From CAZLMG01 sp964560765 (GTDB lineage: Bacteria > Bdellovibrionota_B > Oligoflexia > Oligoflexales > CAZLMG01): DNA of 64,000 nucleotides. The notes under the pieces were generated by a model. It was not told the origin of the DNA. It did not search any database and worked only from the letters and a program-made list of their open reading frames with translations. This document shows, in pieces, positions 7,545 through 15,580 of the stretch; position 1 is the stretch's first letter, and every line of letters begins with the position of its first letter. Position numbers and translations under genes: made by a program. The DNA lies in NCBI GenBank assembly GCA_964560765.1, contig CAZLMG010000009.1, positions 1 through 64,000 on the forward strand, in the 5' to 3' direction.

Positions 7545-9050
7545 TTAACGCCGCTTTTGTCCATCGGACTTTCGCGGGCCGCGTCCACCACTGCCACCAC
7601 CACTTCCGCCACCGGAGCTGCGCGAGCCAGCTGAACTCCTAGAACTTCCCCCCGTCGAACGACTTCCGCGCGACTGCGGACGAGAGTCTCCTCCCTGTGA
7701 ACCGCCTCGGCCTCCACGCTGGCGTGAGCGCTGAGGTTCTGGTGGTGCAGGATTCGGGTCTTCCATACCGGCGTAAGGATGCTCCTCCACCAAGGGTATT
7801 CTCTTGCCAATGATGCGCTCGATATCGCGGACAAACGCGCGCTCGTTCATATCGCAGAAAGAAAGTGCGATGCCGGTTGCCTGCGCCCGGCCCGTCCGCC
7901 CAATGCGATGCACATACGTCTCCGGCTCGTTGGGGATATCGTAGTTGATGACGTGCGAAATCTCGTCGATATCGATGCCGCGCGCAGCAAGGTCGCTTGC
8001 TACAAGAACGCGAATGCGACCGCTACGAAAGTTCTCGAGTGATCGCTGACGAGCACTCTGCGACTTATTGCCATGGATGGCTTCGGCGCCAACGCCTGAT
8101 TTGGTCAAGAACTCGGAGATTCGGTTGGCGATCGCTTTCGTGCGCGTAAATACCAGAGCTCTGGTGACATCCTGTTGCTGTAGCGTTTCAAGCAGCAAAT
8201 GCCGCTTGAAAGGACGTTCGACCAAGTACAAACGCTGCTCAATTTGGGCACTCGTCGACGAACGCGGCGCAACAGTGACTCTTGCTGGATCCCGCAGTAG
8301 TTTCGAAACTAGGTCCTGAATGTCATCCGGCATGGTCGCAGAAAACAGCAGGTTTTGCCGCTGTTCCGGCAGCAGCTTAATGATGCGCTTCACATCCGGC
8401 AAAAAGCCCATGTCGAGCATGCGATCGGCTTCATCCAGGATAAACACATCAAGGTTACGAAAGTCGACACAGCGCTGACTAGCCAGATCCAAGAGTCGGC
8501 CGGGTGTTGCTACGACGATGTCGGGCTGACGGCGCATGGCCTGCTTTTGCGGCTCGATGCCGACACCGCCAAAAATCATGACCGTGTTCAATCGACCATA
8601 TTTTCCGTAAGTCTTGAAACTGTCGGCAACCTGCACCGCCAACTCACGTGTCGGCGTCAGGATCAACGCTCGCGTACCTCGCGTTGCGGATGGCTGTGCC
8701 ATCAATCGATCAATGATTGGCAAAGCAAATGCGGCTGTTTTGCCTGTACCCGTTTGCGCTAGACCGAGAAGATCTCGGCCACTCAAGACGATGGGAATGC
8801 ACTGAGATTGAATCGGTGTTGGGTTCTCGTACCCTTCGTCAGCAACGGCCTTACAAGTCTTAGCACTAAGGCCAAGCTCGGCAAACGAGCTCGTATTGGC
8901 TGCGGGAGCTGCGGCATCTTTTGACTTCTTAGGTGCCGGTGGTAACTCAGACTGGCGAGGCTTGGCTGGAGTCTTTTTCTCTGCCGTGCTTGGTGCGGCG
9001 TCGTCGGCAGCGCCTTTACGCCGCCATCCAAAAAATTTACTAGATTTCAA
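7545..9050 (-). CDS. rhlE: DEAD-box ATP-dependent RNA helicase, RhlE type
   Basis: 501 aa; ATP-dependent RNA unwinding in ribosome assembly, RNA decay or cold adaptation. An N-terminal basic Ala/Lys/Pro tail of about 55 aa precedes the Q motif (PTPIQSQCIP). Then come motif I AQTGTGKT, Ia PTRELAVQ, GG, TPGRLLD, II DEAD, III SAT, IV ALVFTRTK, V ARGIDI and VI HRIGRTGR. The C-terminal 70 residues are low complexity (Arg/Gly and Ser/Gly repeats, ending basic), as in RhlE-type RNA-binding tails. The start is TTG 9050, with a weak AAGGA about 13 nt upstream; a start inside the N-terminal tail is possible. Monocistronic and convergent with the permease gene. Confidence 0.92.
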   Translation of the reverse strand: MKSSKFFGWRRKGAADDAAPSTAEKKTPAKPRQSELPPAPKKSKDAAAPAANTSSFAELGLSAKTCKAVADEGYENPTPIQSQCIPIVLSGRDLLGLAQTGTGKTAAFALPIIDRLMAQPSATRGTRALILTPTRELAVQVADSFKTYGKYGRLNTVMIFGGVGIEPQKQAMRRQPDIVVATPGRLLDLASQRCVDFRNLDVFILDEADRMLDMGFLPDVKRIIKLLPEQRQNLLFSATMPDDIQDLVSKLLRDPARVTVAPRSSTSAQIEQRLYLVERPFKRHLLLETLQQQDVTRALVFTRTKAIANRISEFLTKSGVGAEAIHGNKSQSARQRSLENFRSGRIRVLVASDLAARGIDIDEISHVINYDIPNEPETYVHRIGRTGRAQATGIALSFCDMNERAFVRDIERIIGKRIPLVEEHPYAGMEDPNPAPPEPQRSRQRGGRGGSQGGDSRPQSRGSRSTGGSSRSSAGSRSSGGGSGGGSGGRGPRKSDGQKRR

Positions 9051-9222
9051 AGAGTTCTTCTTTCCTTTTAGGATCTTGCGATGCGGCTACCACCCTGGCA
9101 GCCATTCGTTGGAGCGGTCATACCATGCCATCGGCTTACCGACTAGCGATGAAACGCCCCCTCCTGAAGCGCAAGGCAAGTATCTAATCACAAATAACTA
9201 AATCATGAATTTTTATGATCAC

Positions 9223-9250
9223 TCAAGAAATTTCCCAGTTGCGCCGATAC
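9223..9250 (+). promoter_or_regulatory. Sigma-28 (FliA)-like promoter
   Basis: TCAAG at 9223, 16-bp spacer counted from TCAA, then GCCGATAC at 9243-9250. The predicted transcript would have a very short leader, since the ribosome-binding site GGGAGG begins at 9261. Confidence 0.6.
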
Positions 9251-9272
9251 ATACGGTAACGGGAGGTGCACA

Positions 9273-10028
9273 ATGAGAGCACTCATATTAGCATGGATCG
9301 CGATCCTCGCAGCCTGCAGCGAGTCAAAGTTCGCCGGCACTGGAAACGTGCCGGTGCAGCGTAATGCCGAGCAATTCGGGACCCCCGGCGGCCCTGGAGG
9401 CGACCCTTACAACATTGGCACCTTGGGTGGCGCCGACCAAAATGGCTTACAGAACGGCGGGGGTCAGCTAGGCGGCCCAGGCAGTTCTAGTGGCGGAATT
9501 AACATGGACGACGGCATCATCACCGCCAATCCGCAACCCTGCTCCACGGGGCAGGGCAGCATTATTACAAGCGGCATGTGTCCGGCGAATCATGCGGTGT
9601 ACACCGTCGATGATGGCGATCGAGCCAAATTCGGTTGCTGCCCCTTGCCATTGCGGGACATCCTTAGCACCGGGCAGCCTATGGTGCGCAGCGGCACTTG
9701 CGCCGAGGGAGAAGTTCTCGTTGGGATCATGTCTGGCAGTAGCTATTATTGTCAGGCCGTCAATGCCGTAAAGTATGCGCTGAGTCCTGCAACAAAAGCC
9801 TGCTACTATGGCAGTGGCAGCTCGGGACGCGGATCGTCACCCAAGTGTCCAACCGGCATGGATCCGTCACTGCTAGAAATTGTCAAAAATGTCTTTGGCA
9901 GCGATGGCTGCGTCGCGGTTCCCTATGGCTCCCTGGCCATTTCACGAACGGGCGATGACTGTTCGGATACAGTAGGTCGGCAGCTGCTTTACAAGCAAGA
10001 CAACCAGCCGGTGAAAATGCTGCCCTGA
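9273..10028 (+). CDS. Cysteine-rich lipoprotein of unknown function
   Basis: 251 aa. ATG 9273 follows GGGAGG by 6 nt. The lipobox LAAC is at residues 12-15, so the mature protein is lipidated at Cys15. A Gly/Asn/Gln-rich flexible stretch (about 30-85) leads to a Cys-rich globular part with paired motifs (KFGCCPLP, GTCAEGEVLVGI, YYCQAV, KCPTGMD, DGCVAVP) that probably form disulfides. I recognise no family. It stands alone behind a FliA-like promoter. Confidence 0.75.
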   Translation: MRALILAWIAILAACSESKFAGTGNVPVQRNAEQFGTPGGPGGDPYNIGTLGGADQNGLQNGGGQLGGPGSSSGGINMDDGIITANPQPCSTGQGSIITSGMCPANHAVYTVDDGDRAKFGCCPLPLRDILSTGQPMVRSGTCAEGEVLVGIMSGSSYYCQAVNAVKYALSPATKACYYGSGSSGRGSSPKCPTGMDPSLLEIVKNVFGSDGCVAVPYGSLAISRTGDDCSDTVGRQLLYKQDNQPVKMLP

Positions 10029-10061
10029 GCAGGCGGCCGGTCTTCGCCCTTCTCCAGAGAA

Positions 10062-10544
10062 CTACTTCTTCTTGAGTGATAAGGTCAGCTCAAACTTGGC
10101 AACAGGTTCGTTGCCATACTTCTTTGGTACTGTGACGGTTACTGGTACCGTTAAGTTCTGCCGCTCACCGGTAACCAAAGCCTTTTGTACCAACTGTTGC
10201 ACGGCGGCAGCGCTGTCGCTGACGAAGTGCGCATCACCATCCGCCCGCTTCAGAAAGTCACCCTTTGCATCCTTAAACAAAAAGGTAATGTTCTCCTTAC
10301 TTTCGCGGATCAGAGCGACGGCGAGCAATCCGGCAGCGCAATCGGCACCGATGGCCAACGTCCCAAAATACATGGCTCCCCAGTGATTGCGGGTCCGACG
10401 ATTCAGCGGTATCGAAATCTCAACCCGCTGATCGCTGATCTCAATGACGCGGGGCCAAACATGCCAAATCAGATGCACCTTGCTGAGCCCAAAGAGCCGC
10501 AGGAACCAGGTCGCGCGAAAGGGAGTCGTAATCGGTCTAGCCAT
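10062..10544 (-). CDS. DUF4442 / hotdog-fold thioesterase-like protein
   Basis: 160 aa from ATG 10544 (GTG 10550 is an in-frame alternative; neither has a clear ribosome-binding site). The core NRRTRNHWGAMYFGTLAIGADCAAGLLAV is the central-helix segment of the DUF4442 branch of the hotdog superfamily, related to PaaI-like acyl-CoA thioesterases. A basic region RATWFLRLFGLSK precedes it. Probable cytoplasmic acyl-thioester or acyl-binding activity; substrate unknown. It is divergent from the acyltransferase gene at 10603 with only 58 bp between starts, so the two may share control in lipid metabolism (inference). Confidence 0.75.
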   Translation of the reverse strand: MARPITTPFRATWFLRLFGLSKVHLIWHVWPRVIEISDQRVEISIPLNRRTRNHWGAMYFGTLAIGADCAAGLLAVALIRESKENITFLFKDAKGDFLKRADGDAHFVSDSAAAVQQLVQKALVTGERQNLTVPVTVTVPKKYGNEPVAKFELTLSLKKK

Positions 10545-10602
10545 AGCCACAGTCTAAGCGCCCCCCAATACAACTTCAACCCGAATCCTCGACCGTGCTA
10601 TC

Positions 10603-11538
10603 ATGCTCGGGACGTTATTTTCCTCACGGGGGCCCATCGTGCGCATGACTGATCTGTATCCACGCAGCGCCCTCGGCAAAATCCTTTGGTACGGCGTATG
10701 GGCACCCATTAATCTCATCGCCGCGTTCTTGCCGCTCTTGAGTTTGAACCTCCTGCAGTTTCCTAGCCTACTGATCCGGCCTTTCTCCAAGGATCTTTAC
10801 CGTCGCTACAATCGTTTCATTGCTTACATGGTTTGGGGTTGGTGGGCATGGGGCATTCAGCGCCTGATTGGACTGCAAGTGATCATCACTGGCGATTCGG
10901 TGCCGAACCAAGAGAACGCTATCGTCATTGCCAATCATCAGGGCATGGCTGATATTATTATTATGCTGATCCTAGCAGCGGAGAAGCGTTGTCTTGGCTG
11001 GGTGACTTGGATGGCGAAGGCCATTTTACGCCTCGTCCCCGGACTAGGTTGGGGCATGGCATTTCTGGATACCATTTTTCTAAAACGCAATTGGGCTGAT
11101 GATCACCAGCACATTAAGGCAACCTTTGCTCATGTAACGCAAGATCGTGTCCCGATCTGGCTCACCATGTTTCCTGAAGGCACTCGTCTCAGGCCGAAAA
11201 AGTTGGGGATGGCTCAACAGTTTGCTCAGCAGCAAGGTTTATCGATTCCGCGCCATGTGCTTATTCCGCGACCGAAGGGTTTCTTGGCATCCATCGAAGG
11301 CTTGCGCCAGCATGCGCAAGCGGTCTATAGCCTCACCATCGCTTATGTTGGATCGGCTCCGTCCTTATTAAAACTGATCAGGGGCGAGATTCCGCGAGCC
11401 TACATGCACGTCCGTCGCATTCCGATGAACGAATTGCCTACCGACGACGCCGCACTTACCGCCTGGCTACGTGACGACTTCCAAAGGCGCGATAACATGC
11501 TCGCAGCGTTCTATGAAGGTGGTTGCCAGTCCCTTTGA
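10603..11538 (+). CDS. PlsC-like 1-acyl-sn-glycerol-3-phosphate acyltransferase
   Basis: 311 aa; transfers an acyl chain to lysophosphatidic acid or a related lysophospholipid at the inner membrane. A membrane segment lies at about 30-50 (WAPINLIAAFLPLLSL). The acyltransferase box is NHQGMAD (about residue 111) and the second box is FPEGTRLRPKK (about 189). Length and boxes fit the larger YihG/AGPAT-like branch. ATG 10603 has no good ribosome-binding site; ATG 10645 (MTDLYPRS) is an alternative start. Divergent from the DUF4442 gene. Confidence 0.85.
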   Translation: MLGTLFSSRGPIVRMTDLYPRSALGKILWYGVWAPINLIAAFLPLLSLNLLQFPSLLIRPFSKDLYRRYNRFIAYMVWGWWAWGIQRLIGLQVIITGDSVPNQENAIVIANHQGMADIIIMLILAAEKRCLGWVTWMAKAILRLVPGLGWGMAFLDTIFLKRNWADDHQHIKATFAHVTQDRVPIWLTMFPEGTRLRPKKLGMAQQFAQQQGLSIPRHVLIPRPKGFLASIEGLRQHAQAVYSLTIAYVGSAPSLLKLIRGEIPRAYMHVRRIPMNELPTDDAALTAWLRDDFQRRDNMLAAFYEGGCQSL

Positions 11539-11845
11539 GGTCTGGGAACACGTACCAAAATACAAGTAGTGTCGACCCTGACTTACGCAAAATGCAGCAT
11601 AATTTTTTGACATAAACCCCCGCGTGTCAAAATGTTCGTCACCCTGATCATTTATTTTAACCAATCATAACAGACTGCTGCCGCCACTAACTCTAGGAAC
11701 GAATCCTGTAGATAGGTCCGAGCGCGTGACCCAATTGCCACGGTCCATTTTGGGGGGACAGCCCCTTCGGAGTGCGGCGGGATGACGCGCCATAGATTGC
11801 CATGATCAAGTCGAGACTGGACGTAGAGACCTGGGGAGTTGTTGC
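11539..11845. other. Intergenic region, 307 bp
   Basis: No credible gene on either strand. A possible -35 element TTGACA sits at 11607-11612, but the hexamer 17 bp downstream (AAATGT) is a poor -10. The start of the lipoprotein gene at 11846 lacks a clear promoter otherwise. Confidence 0.4.
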
Positions 11846-13570
11846 ATGAAGTTTCCTTCCTGCGGATACAAGCAAAAATTATCGCAAGCGACCATGATGT
11901 CAGTGTTTTTGACGACCTTTGCGGTAGCCTGCACTCAGACTGAGGTGCCCACAAACAGTGGACCAGGCAAAGGCGCGCAGGGTCAGAACCAAGGGACTGG
12001 CGATCAAACAAACAAGAACTCAGGAAGCCCGAGCGGCACATTGCCGACTACGAACTTGCCAAACAATTCGAGCACGTCGCCAATAACGCCGAGCTTGCCG
12101 ACACAGCCAACTTTTGCACCAGATCCAACACCGACATTGCCACCGGTCATCAATCCGCCGGTCATCAATCCGCCGGTCATTACTCCAACGACGGCACCAG
12201 CGCCACAGCCAACGCCCGTCATCAATCCGACAACGGCGCCAGCACCGACGCCAACAAACTTGCCACCCGTCATCAACCCGAATCGTGGTGATATCACCAC
12301 GCGTGCCCCATATACTGCAGTGCCCGCTGGCTATAGCACGGCCCAGGTCACGCAGTGGGTTACGGCGCATCAAGCTCGAGCCGGTCAAGGGTTCAGATAC
12401 GTCTATATCACACCGGAGGTGGCCGCTAATGCCGAGACCGCCAACACCGTGCGGGTCGCTATCGCCAAAGCTTGGAACCACTTATCATGGCAGCCTGAAA
12501 TTGATGTTCCGGAAGACGTAAGTGATGGCGCCGGTCTGGTGTTCGCCTTGAACACGCAAAAGATTTGGGCTGGTGACGCCGCCGCGAATTGGGGATTCAT
12601 CGCTGCTTGTTCGCCAAAAGCCAATATTCGCATCTCGCCAGCACCACGAGGCGACTGCGCTGCTTTCGACGCCAATCAGCCAGTTCCGGCGCAACGTTTT
12701 GTGTATAACGCCGTGCATGGCGGACCGTATGCCAATGTCCACAAGACACCGAGCTCGTACAGTAACTTTACGCGCAAATACACGATGGGTAAGATCTTTG
12801 CTCTATCGACGCAAAAAGACGCCATTGTCTGCGGTCCGCGGGTTACTGCTTTCCGTGTGGCATTTCCAGGAGTCGCCCGCAACGAAGTTCCTCAGTACAA
12901 TACCGTGCAAGAGGCTATCGCCCTGATCCAAAGCGGCAAAGGCATCCTTTACTCGTACACCTCGGACGAGTTCGATGGCCGCGACAATGGCAACATTCGC
13001 TATCGAACGGCGCCAACGGATCGCGACCAACGCAGCACCGGCGCCCTGAACGCAGGGCCAGGTGATGGTGGCACAGCCGTTGCCTCCGAATGGTGGATGC
13101 AGCTTCCCAACGGCATGATGTACTACAGTATCCACGGCGAAGGCTCGCAGGAACGCGGTAAGGGTGAGTTTCCATTCGCTATCGACCCCGCCAACTGGAA
13201 GCAGGGGTCAGCGCTGGCAACGGGACGCTCCTGCATTACCTGTCACATCAAAGGCAACCAAGCGGCCCTGAGCGACCCTGAAATTCAAGGTGCTAACGGC
13301 TGGACAAGCAACGCGGAACTGACTGTATTGAATGAATACTCTGGCAAGCGCTTTTCGACGGCCATGGAAAAGATCACTCGCGCCATGTCCGACGACCAAG
13401 GTCCGCTGAACGAGAAGATCATTTCTGGCACCGTGGAACCCGTGAAGCAGGCGATTATGTTAATCGAAGGTCGTTTTCAAGGTCGAGCGACCGGTACTTG
13501 CACCAGCTTCTGTAATGGGAAGTTTGGTTCGCGACGTAAGAATATGTGTGAAACATTACCGGCTCGCTAA
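11846..13570 (+). CDS. Heme c-type lipoprotein with Pro/Thr linker
   Basis: 574 aa. Signal peptide with lipobox FAVAC (residues about 26-30). A Ser/Asn/Gly region is followed by a repetitive Pro/Thr linker (about 85-150) with iterations of VINPP and TTAPAP. A globular domain of about 400 residues then ends with a single CxxCH heme-binding motif (SCITCHIKGN, about 460-470). Probably a surface-tethered periplasmic electron-transfer or redox protein; the globular domain is unknown to me. It leads a run of four co-directional lipoprotein genes. A similar CxxCH-bearing lipoprotein occurs at 31.0 kb. Confidence 0.75.
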   Translation: MKFPSCGYKQKLSQATMMSVFLTTFAVACTQTEVPTNSGPGKGAQGQNQGTGDQTNKNSGSPSGTLPTTNLPNNSSTSPITPSLPTQPTFAPDPTPTLPPVINPPVINPPVITPTTAPAPQPTPVINPTTAPAPTPTNLPPVINPNRGDITTRAPYTAVPAGYSTAQVTQWVTAHQARAGQGFRYVYITPEVAANAETANTVRVAIAKAWNHLSWQPEIDVPEDVSDGAGLVFALNTQKIWAGDAAANWGFIAACSPKANIRISPAPRGDCAAFDANQPVPAQRFVYNAVHGGPYANVHKTPSSYSNFTRKYTMGKIFALSTQKDAIVCGPRVTAFRVAFPGVARNEVPQYNTVQEAIALIQSGKGILYSYTSDEFDGRDNGNIRYRTAPTDRDQRSTGALNAGPGDGGTAVASEWWMQLPNGMMYYSIHGEGSQERGKGEFPFAIDPANWKQGSALATGRSCITCHIKGNQAALSDPEIQGANGWTSNAELTVLNEYSGKRFSTAMEKITRAMSDDQGPLNEKIISGTVEPVKQAIMLIEGRFQGRATGTCTSFCNGKFGSRRKNMCETLPAR

Positions 13571-13597
13571 GAACTTGGCTGTCTTCAGGAGATGATA

Positions 13598-14164
13598 ATG
13601 AATAATTTAAAGACTTGGAAAAATGTAATCATAGGAAGCAGCCTCGCCCTCACCAGCGCTGTTGGCTGTCAGGTGATGCGCGATCGCGGACTGGGCACCG
13701 AGTCCATGGTGTCGGAATTTGGCAACGCTCAAAATTGTGGCATGCTTGTTACCGTCGGGGAAAATACCCAATTGACGAATGTCGATGGTCAATTCGGACG
13801 CTTGCCATCGGCGGTTTCCATCGCCGCGCAAATCGTGGCTTGCGGTAGCGCCCAGTCGACTGCCGGTGAAAATTGGCATGCGATCGGTGTTGGCGTCGAG
13901 CGCCAGTCGATCATGATTCAAGACCGCGCCAGCGGCACAACACAAGAGGCTCAGCCTGTACTCGACGCAGCTGGGAACATTTCGCTGTATGCGGGCAACC
14001 AGGTCGTGATGAAGCTCGGATCCGCCGCGACTGCTCAGGCGATGATGCCCGTTGGCCTCGACTCAGGCTTAACCTTTGAGATCCGCGTGGGTACTCAGAA
14101 GGTTGAGTTGAGCACCGCGAAGACCCTTCCTGCCGAGCAAATGGTACTTTGGGTTGTAAAGTAA
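13598..14164 (+). CDS. Small lipoprotein of unknown function
   Basis: 188 aa. AGGAG lies at the right distance for ATG 13598; ATG 13592 is too close. Signal segment NVIIGSSLALTSAVGC with lipobox at about residue 24. The remainder is beta-rich and low in charge. It follows the heme lipoprotein by 27 bp and precedes two heme-motif lipoproteins, so it may be part of the same surface complex (inference). No family recognised. Confidence 0.7.
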   Translation: MNNLKTWKNVIIGSSLALTSAVGCQVMRDRGLGTESMVSEFGNAQNCGMLVTVGENTQLTNVDGQFGRLPSAVSIAAQIVACGSAQSTAGENWHAIGVGVERQSIMIQDRASGTTQEAQPVLDAAGNISLYAGNQVVMKLGSAATAQAMMPVGLDSGLTFEIRVGTQKVELSTAKTLPAEQMVLWVVK

Positions 14165-14198
14165 CCTTGCGTGGATGCGGATCTGTGGAGTGGCGCGA

Positions 14199-14696
14199 AT
14201 GCAATTGAAGTTGGCAAATGACCGCGACAATGATGGCAGGTATCACCTGCCATTGTTGCTGTTGTTTGCCTTGGTGCTTTCGACCAGCTGTGTCCAGCGC
14301 CAAAGTCTGGCCGACGTCGAAGCGCCCGCCACAGTCGACCCGGGCACCAATCCCACTGCCCAGCCATCTCCGACACCTAGCGGGACACAACAACCGCAGC
14401 GGGTTGTGACGTTTTACCAAGACATTCTGCCGCTCCTGAAACTCAACGAGCCAAGGCGACAGTACGAATGCCTTCAGTGTCACTCGGCCTACGCCCAGCC
14501 GGAAAAAGTTGCCAAGGCACGCGTTGTAGACGACATTATTAAAAGTGTAGAATCCGGCTTTATGCCGATGAACGAGGGCGATCGCATGTGGCCACAAGAT
14601 ATTGAGTTGCTCAAGCTGTGGCGCCGCTCCGGATTGCAGATAGGTACGCCGCCTCAGGCCACTCCGCAGACTGCCGCAGGAGCAACCTCCCCATGA
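14199..14696 (+). CDS. Small heme c-type lipoprotein
   Basis: 165 aa from ATG 14199 (GGAG 8 nt upstream). The signal segment LPLLLLFALVLSTSC ends in a lipobox. A Pro/Thr-rich linker (about 40-70) precedes a mini cytochrome domain. The domain has VVTFYQDILPLLK, then CLQCH, and a later Met (GFMPMNEGD) that could be the distal heme ligand. Its last 4 bp overlap the next gene (ATGA). Periplasmic electron transfer is inferred from the heme motif only. Confidence 0.75.
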   Translation: MQLKLANDRDNDGRYHLPLLLLFALVLSTSCVQRQSLADVEAPATVDPGTNPTAQPSPTPSGTQQPQRVVTFYQDILPLLKLNEPRRQYECLQCHSAYAQPEKVAKARVVDDIIKSVESGFMPMNEGDRMWPQDIELLKLWRRSGLQIGTPPQATPQTAAGATSP

Positions 14697-15544
14697 AGCG
14701 CTGGCGCACGGGATCCATTTTGACGCCATTAATTGCTTTGCTTGTCGTCGCCGGCTGCATGACGCGAAATCTCGACGAATTGCCGCAGCCGGCAACGGAC
14801 AACTCGGGCACTGGCACTACGGGTGGATTTGATAACGCTGGCGGCAATACTCAGTCGCCCTATGGCGATATGGATCAAGTTTCGTACACGCAAGGCCAGC
14901 AACTCGTCGGAACTTGGAACGGCGCTGGCGATGATGCCCCACCAAATTCACGTTGGGCAATTCGCTCGCGCGCCACACAAGGCAGCAATACGCAGATCTA
15001 TCCGATTGCTGTGTCTCTACGTCAACCCGTCGATCTCAAGAACGAGTCCTATCGCTTTCTTTTGTCCACGCCGCGCGATGTAGAAACACTTGCTCTTTGC
15101 GAGGGTGATTGTTCGGCACCTGGCGTACGCCGCTTCCCTGCTGACTACGTATTTTTCACAGGAGATCGTAAATTCTTTCTCATGCAAGCGGCGGCATTGG
15201 TCGAAGACGGATTGATCTTAGAATTTGAAGCGCAAGACAAGCAGGGTTCGGTGAAGGGTCGGCGTGGCGTGGAGTTTGTGTTAAAGAGTCGCCTGACGCC
15301 TACTCCCACTCCGACGACAGTGCCGAATCCGACGAATCCCAACACCATTTCCGCGACTGAAGCGCAATCGCTGATGCGACAATACTGCGGTGGTGCTGGC
15401 TGCCACGACAATTATGTCAACAATCCGTCCCTGATGTCGAAAACACGCGCTCTCAGCGATGTGAATTCTGGACGAATGCCGATAGGCAGAAGTCTCATCG
15501 GTGCCGATCGCGATCGATTTATTCAGTGGCTGCAACAGCCCTGA
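14693..15544 (+). CDS. Lipoprotein with C-terminal CX4CH cytochrome-like domain
   Basis: 283 aa. ATG 14693 overlaps the preceding stop; AGGAG is 10 nt upstream. The lipobox VVAGC is near residue 20. A beta-rich middle domain (about 60-200) is followed by a Pro/Thr linker (TPTPTTVPNPTNPN) and a small domain with YCGGAGCH. The spacing is CX4CH rather than CXXCH, followed by SGRMPIG, where Met could serve as distal ligand. The layout parallels the preceding gene, so the two may act together. Confidence 0.7.
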   Translation: MKRWRTGSILTPLIALLVVAGCMTRNLDELPQPATDNSGTGTTGGFDNAGGNTQSPYGDMDQVSYTQGQQLVGTWNGAGDDAPPNSRWAIRSRATQGSNTQIYPIAVSLRQPVDLKNESYRFLLSTPRDVETLALCEGDCSAPGVRRFPADYVFFTGDRKFFLMQAAALVEDGLILEFEAQDKQGSVKGRRGVEFVLKSRLTPTPTPTTVPNPTNPNTISATEAQSLMRQYCGGAGCHDNYVNNPSLMSKTRALSDVNSGRMPIGRSLIGADRDRFIQWLQQP

Positions 15545-15580
15545 TTTCGCGTGATCAATCAAGCACTGTCCGCGAAAATG

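Noticed and set aside
13911..14795. Minus-strand ORF of 294 codons across three lipoprotein genes
   Set aside because: Antisense to genes with good starts, lipoboxes and heme motifs; basic, unstructured translation typical of a shadow frame.
15545..15578. Inverted repeat TTTCGCG / CGCGAAA between convergent genes as terminator
   Set aside because: The 19-base loop and the lack of a T-run on either strand make it a poor terminator candidate.
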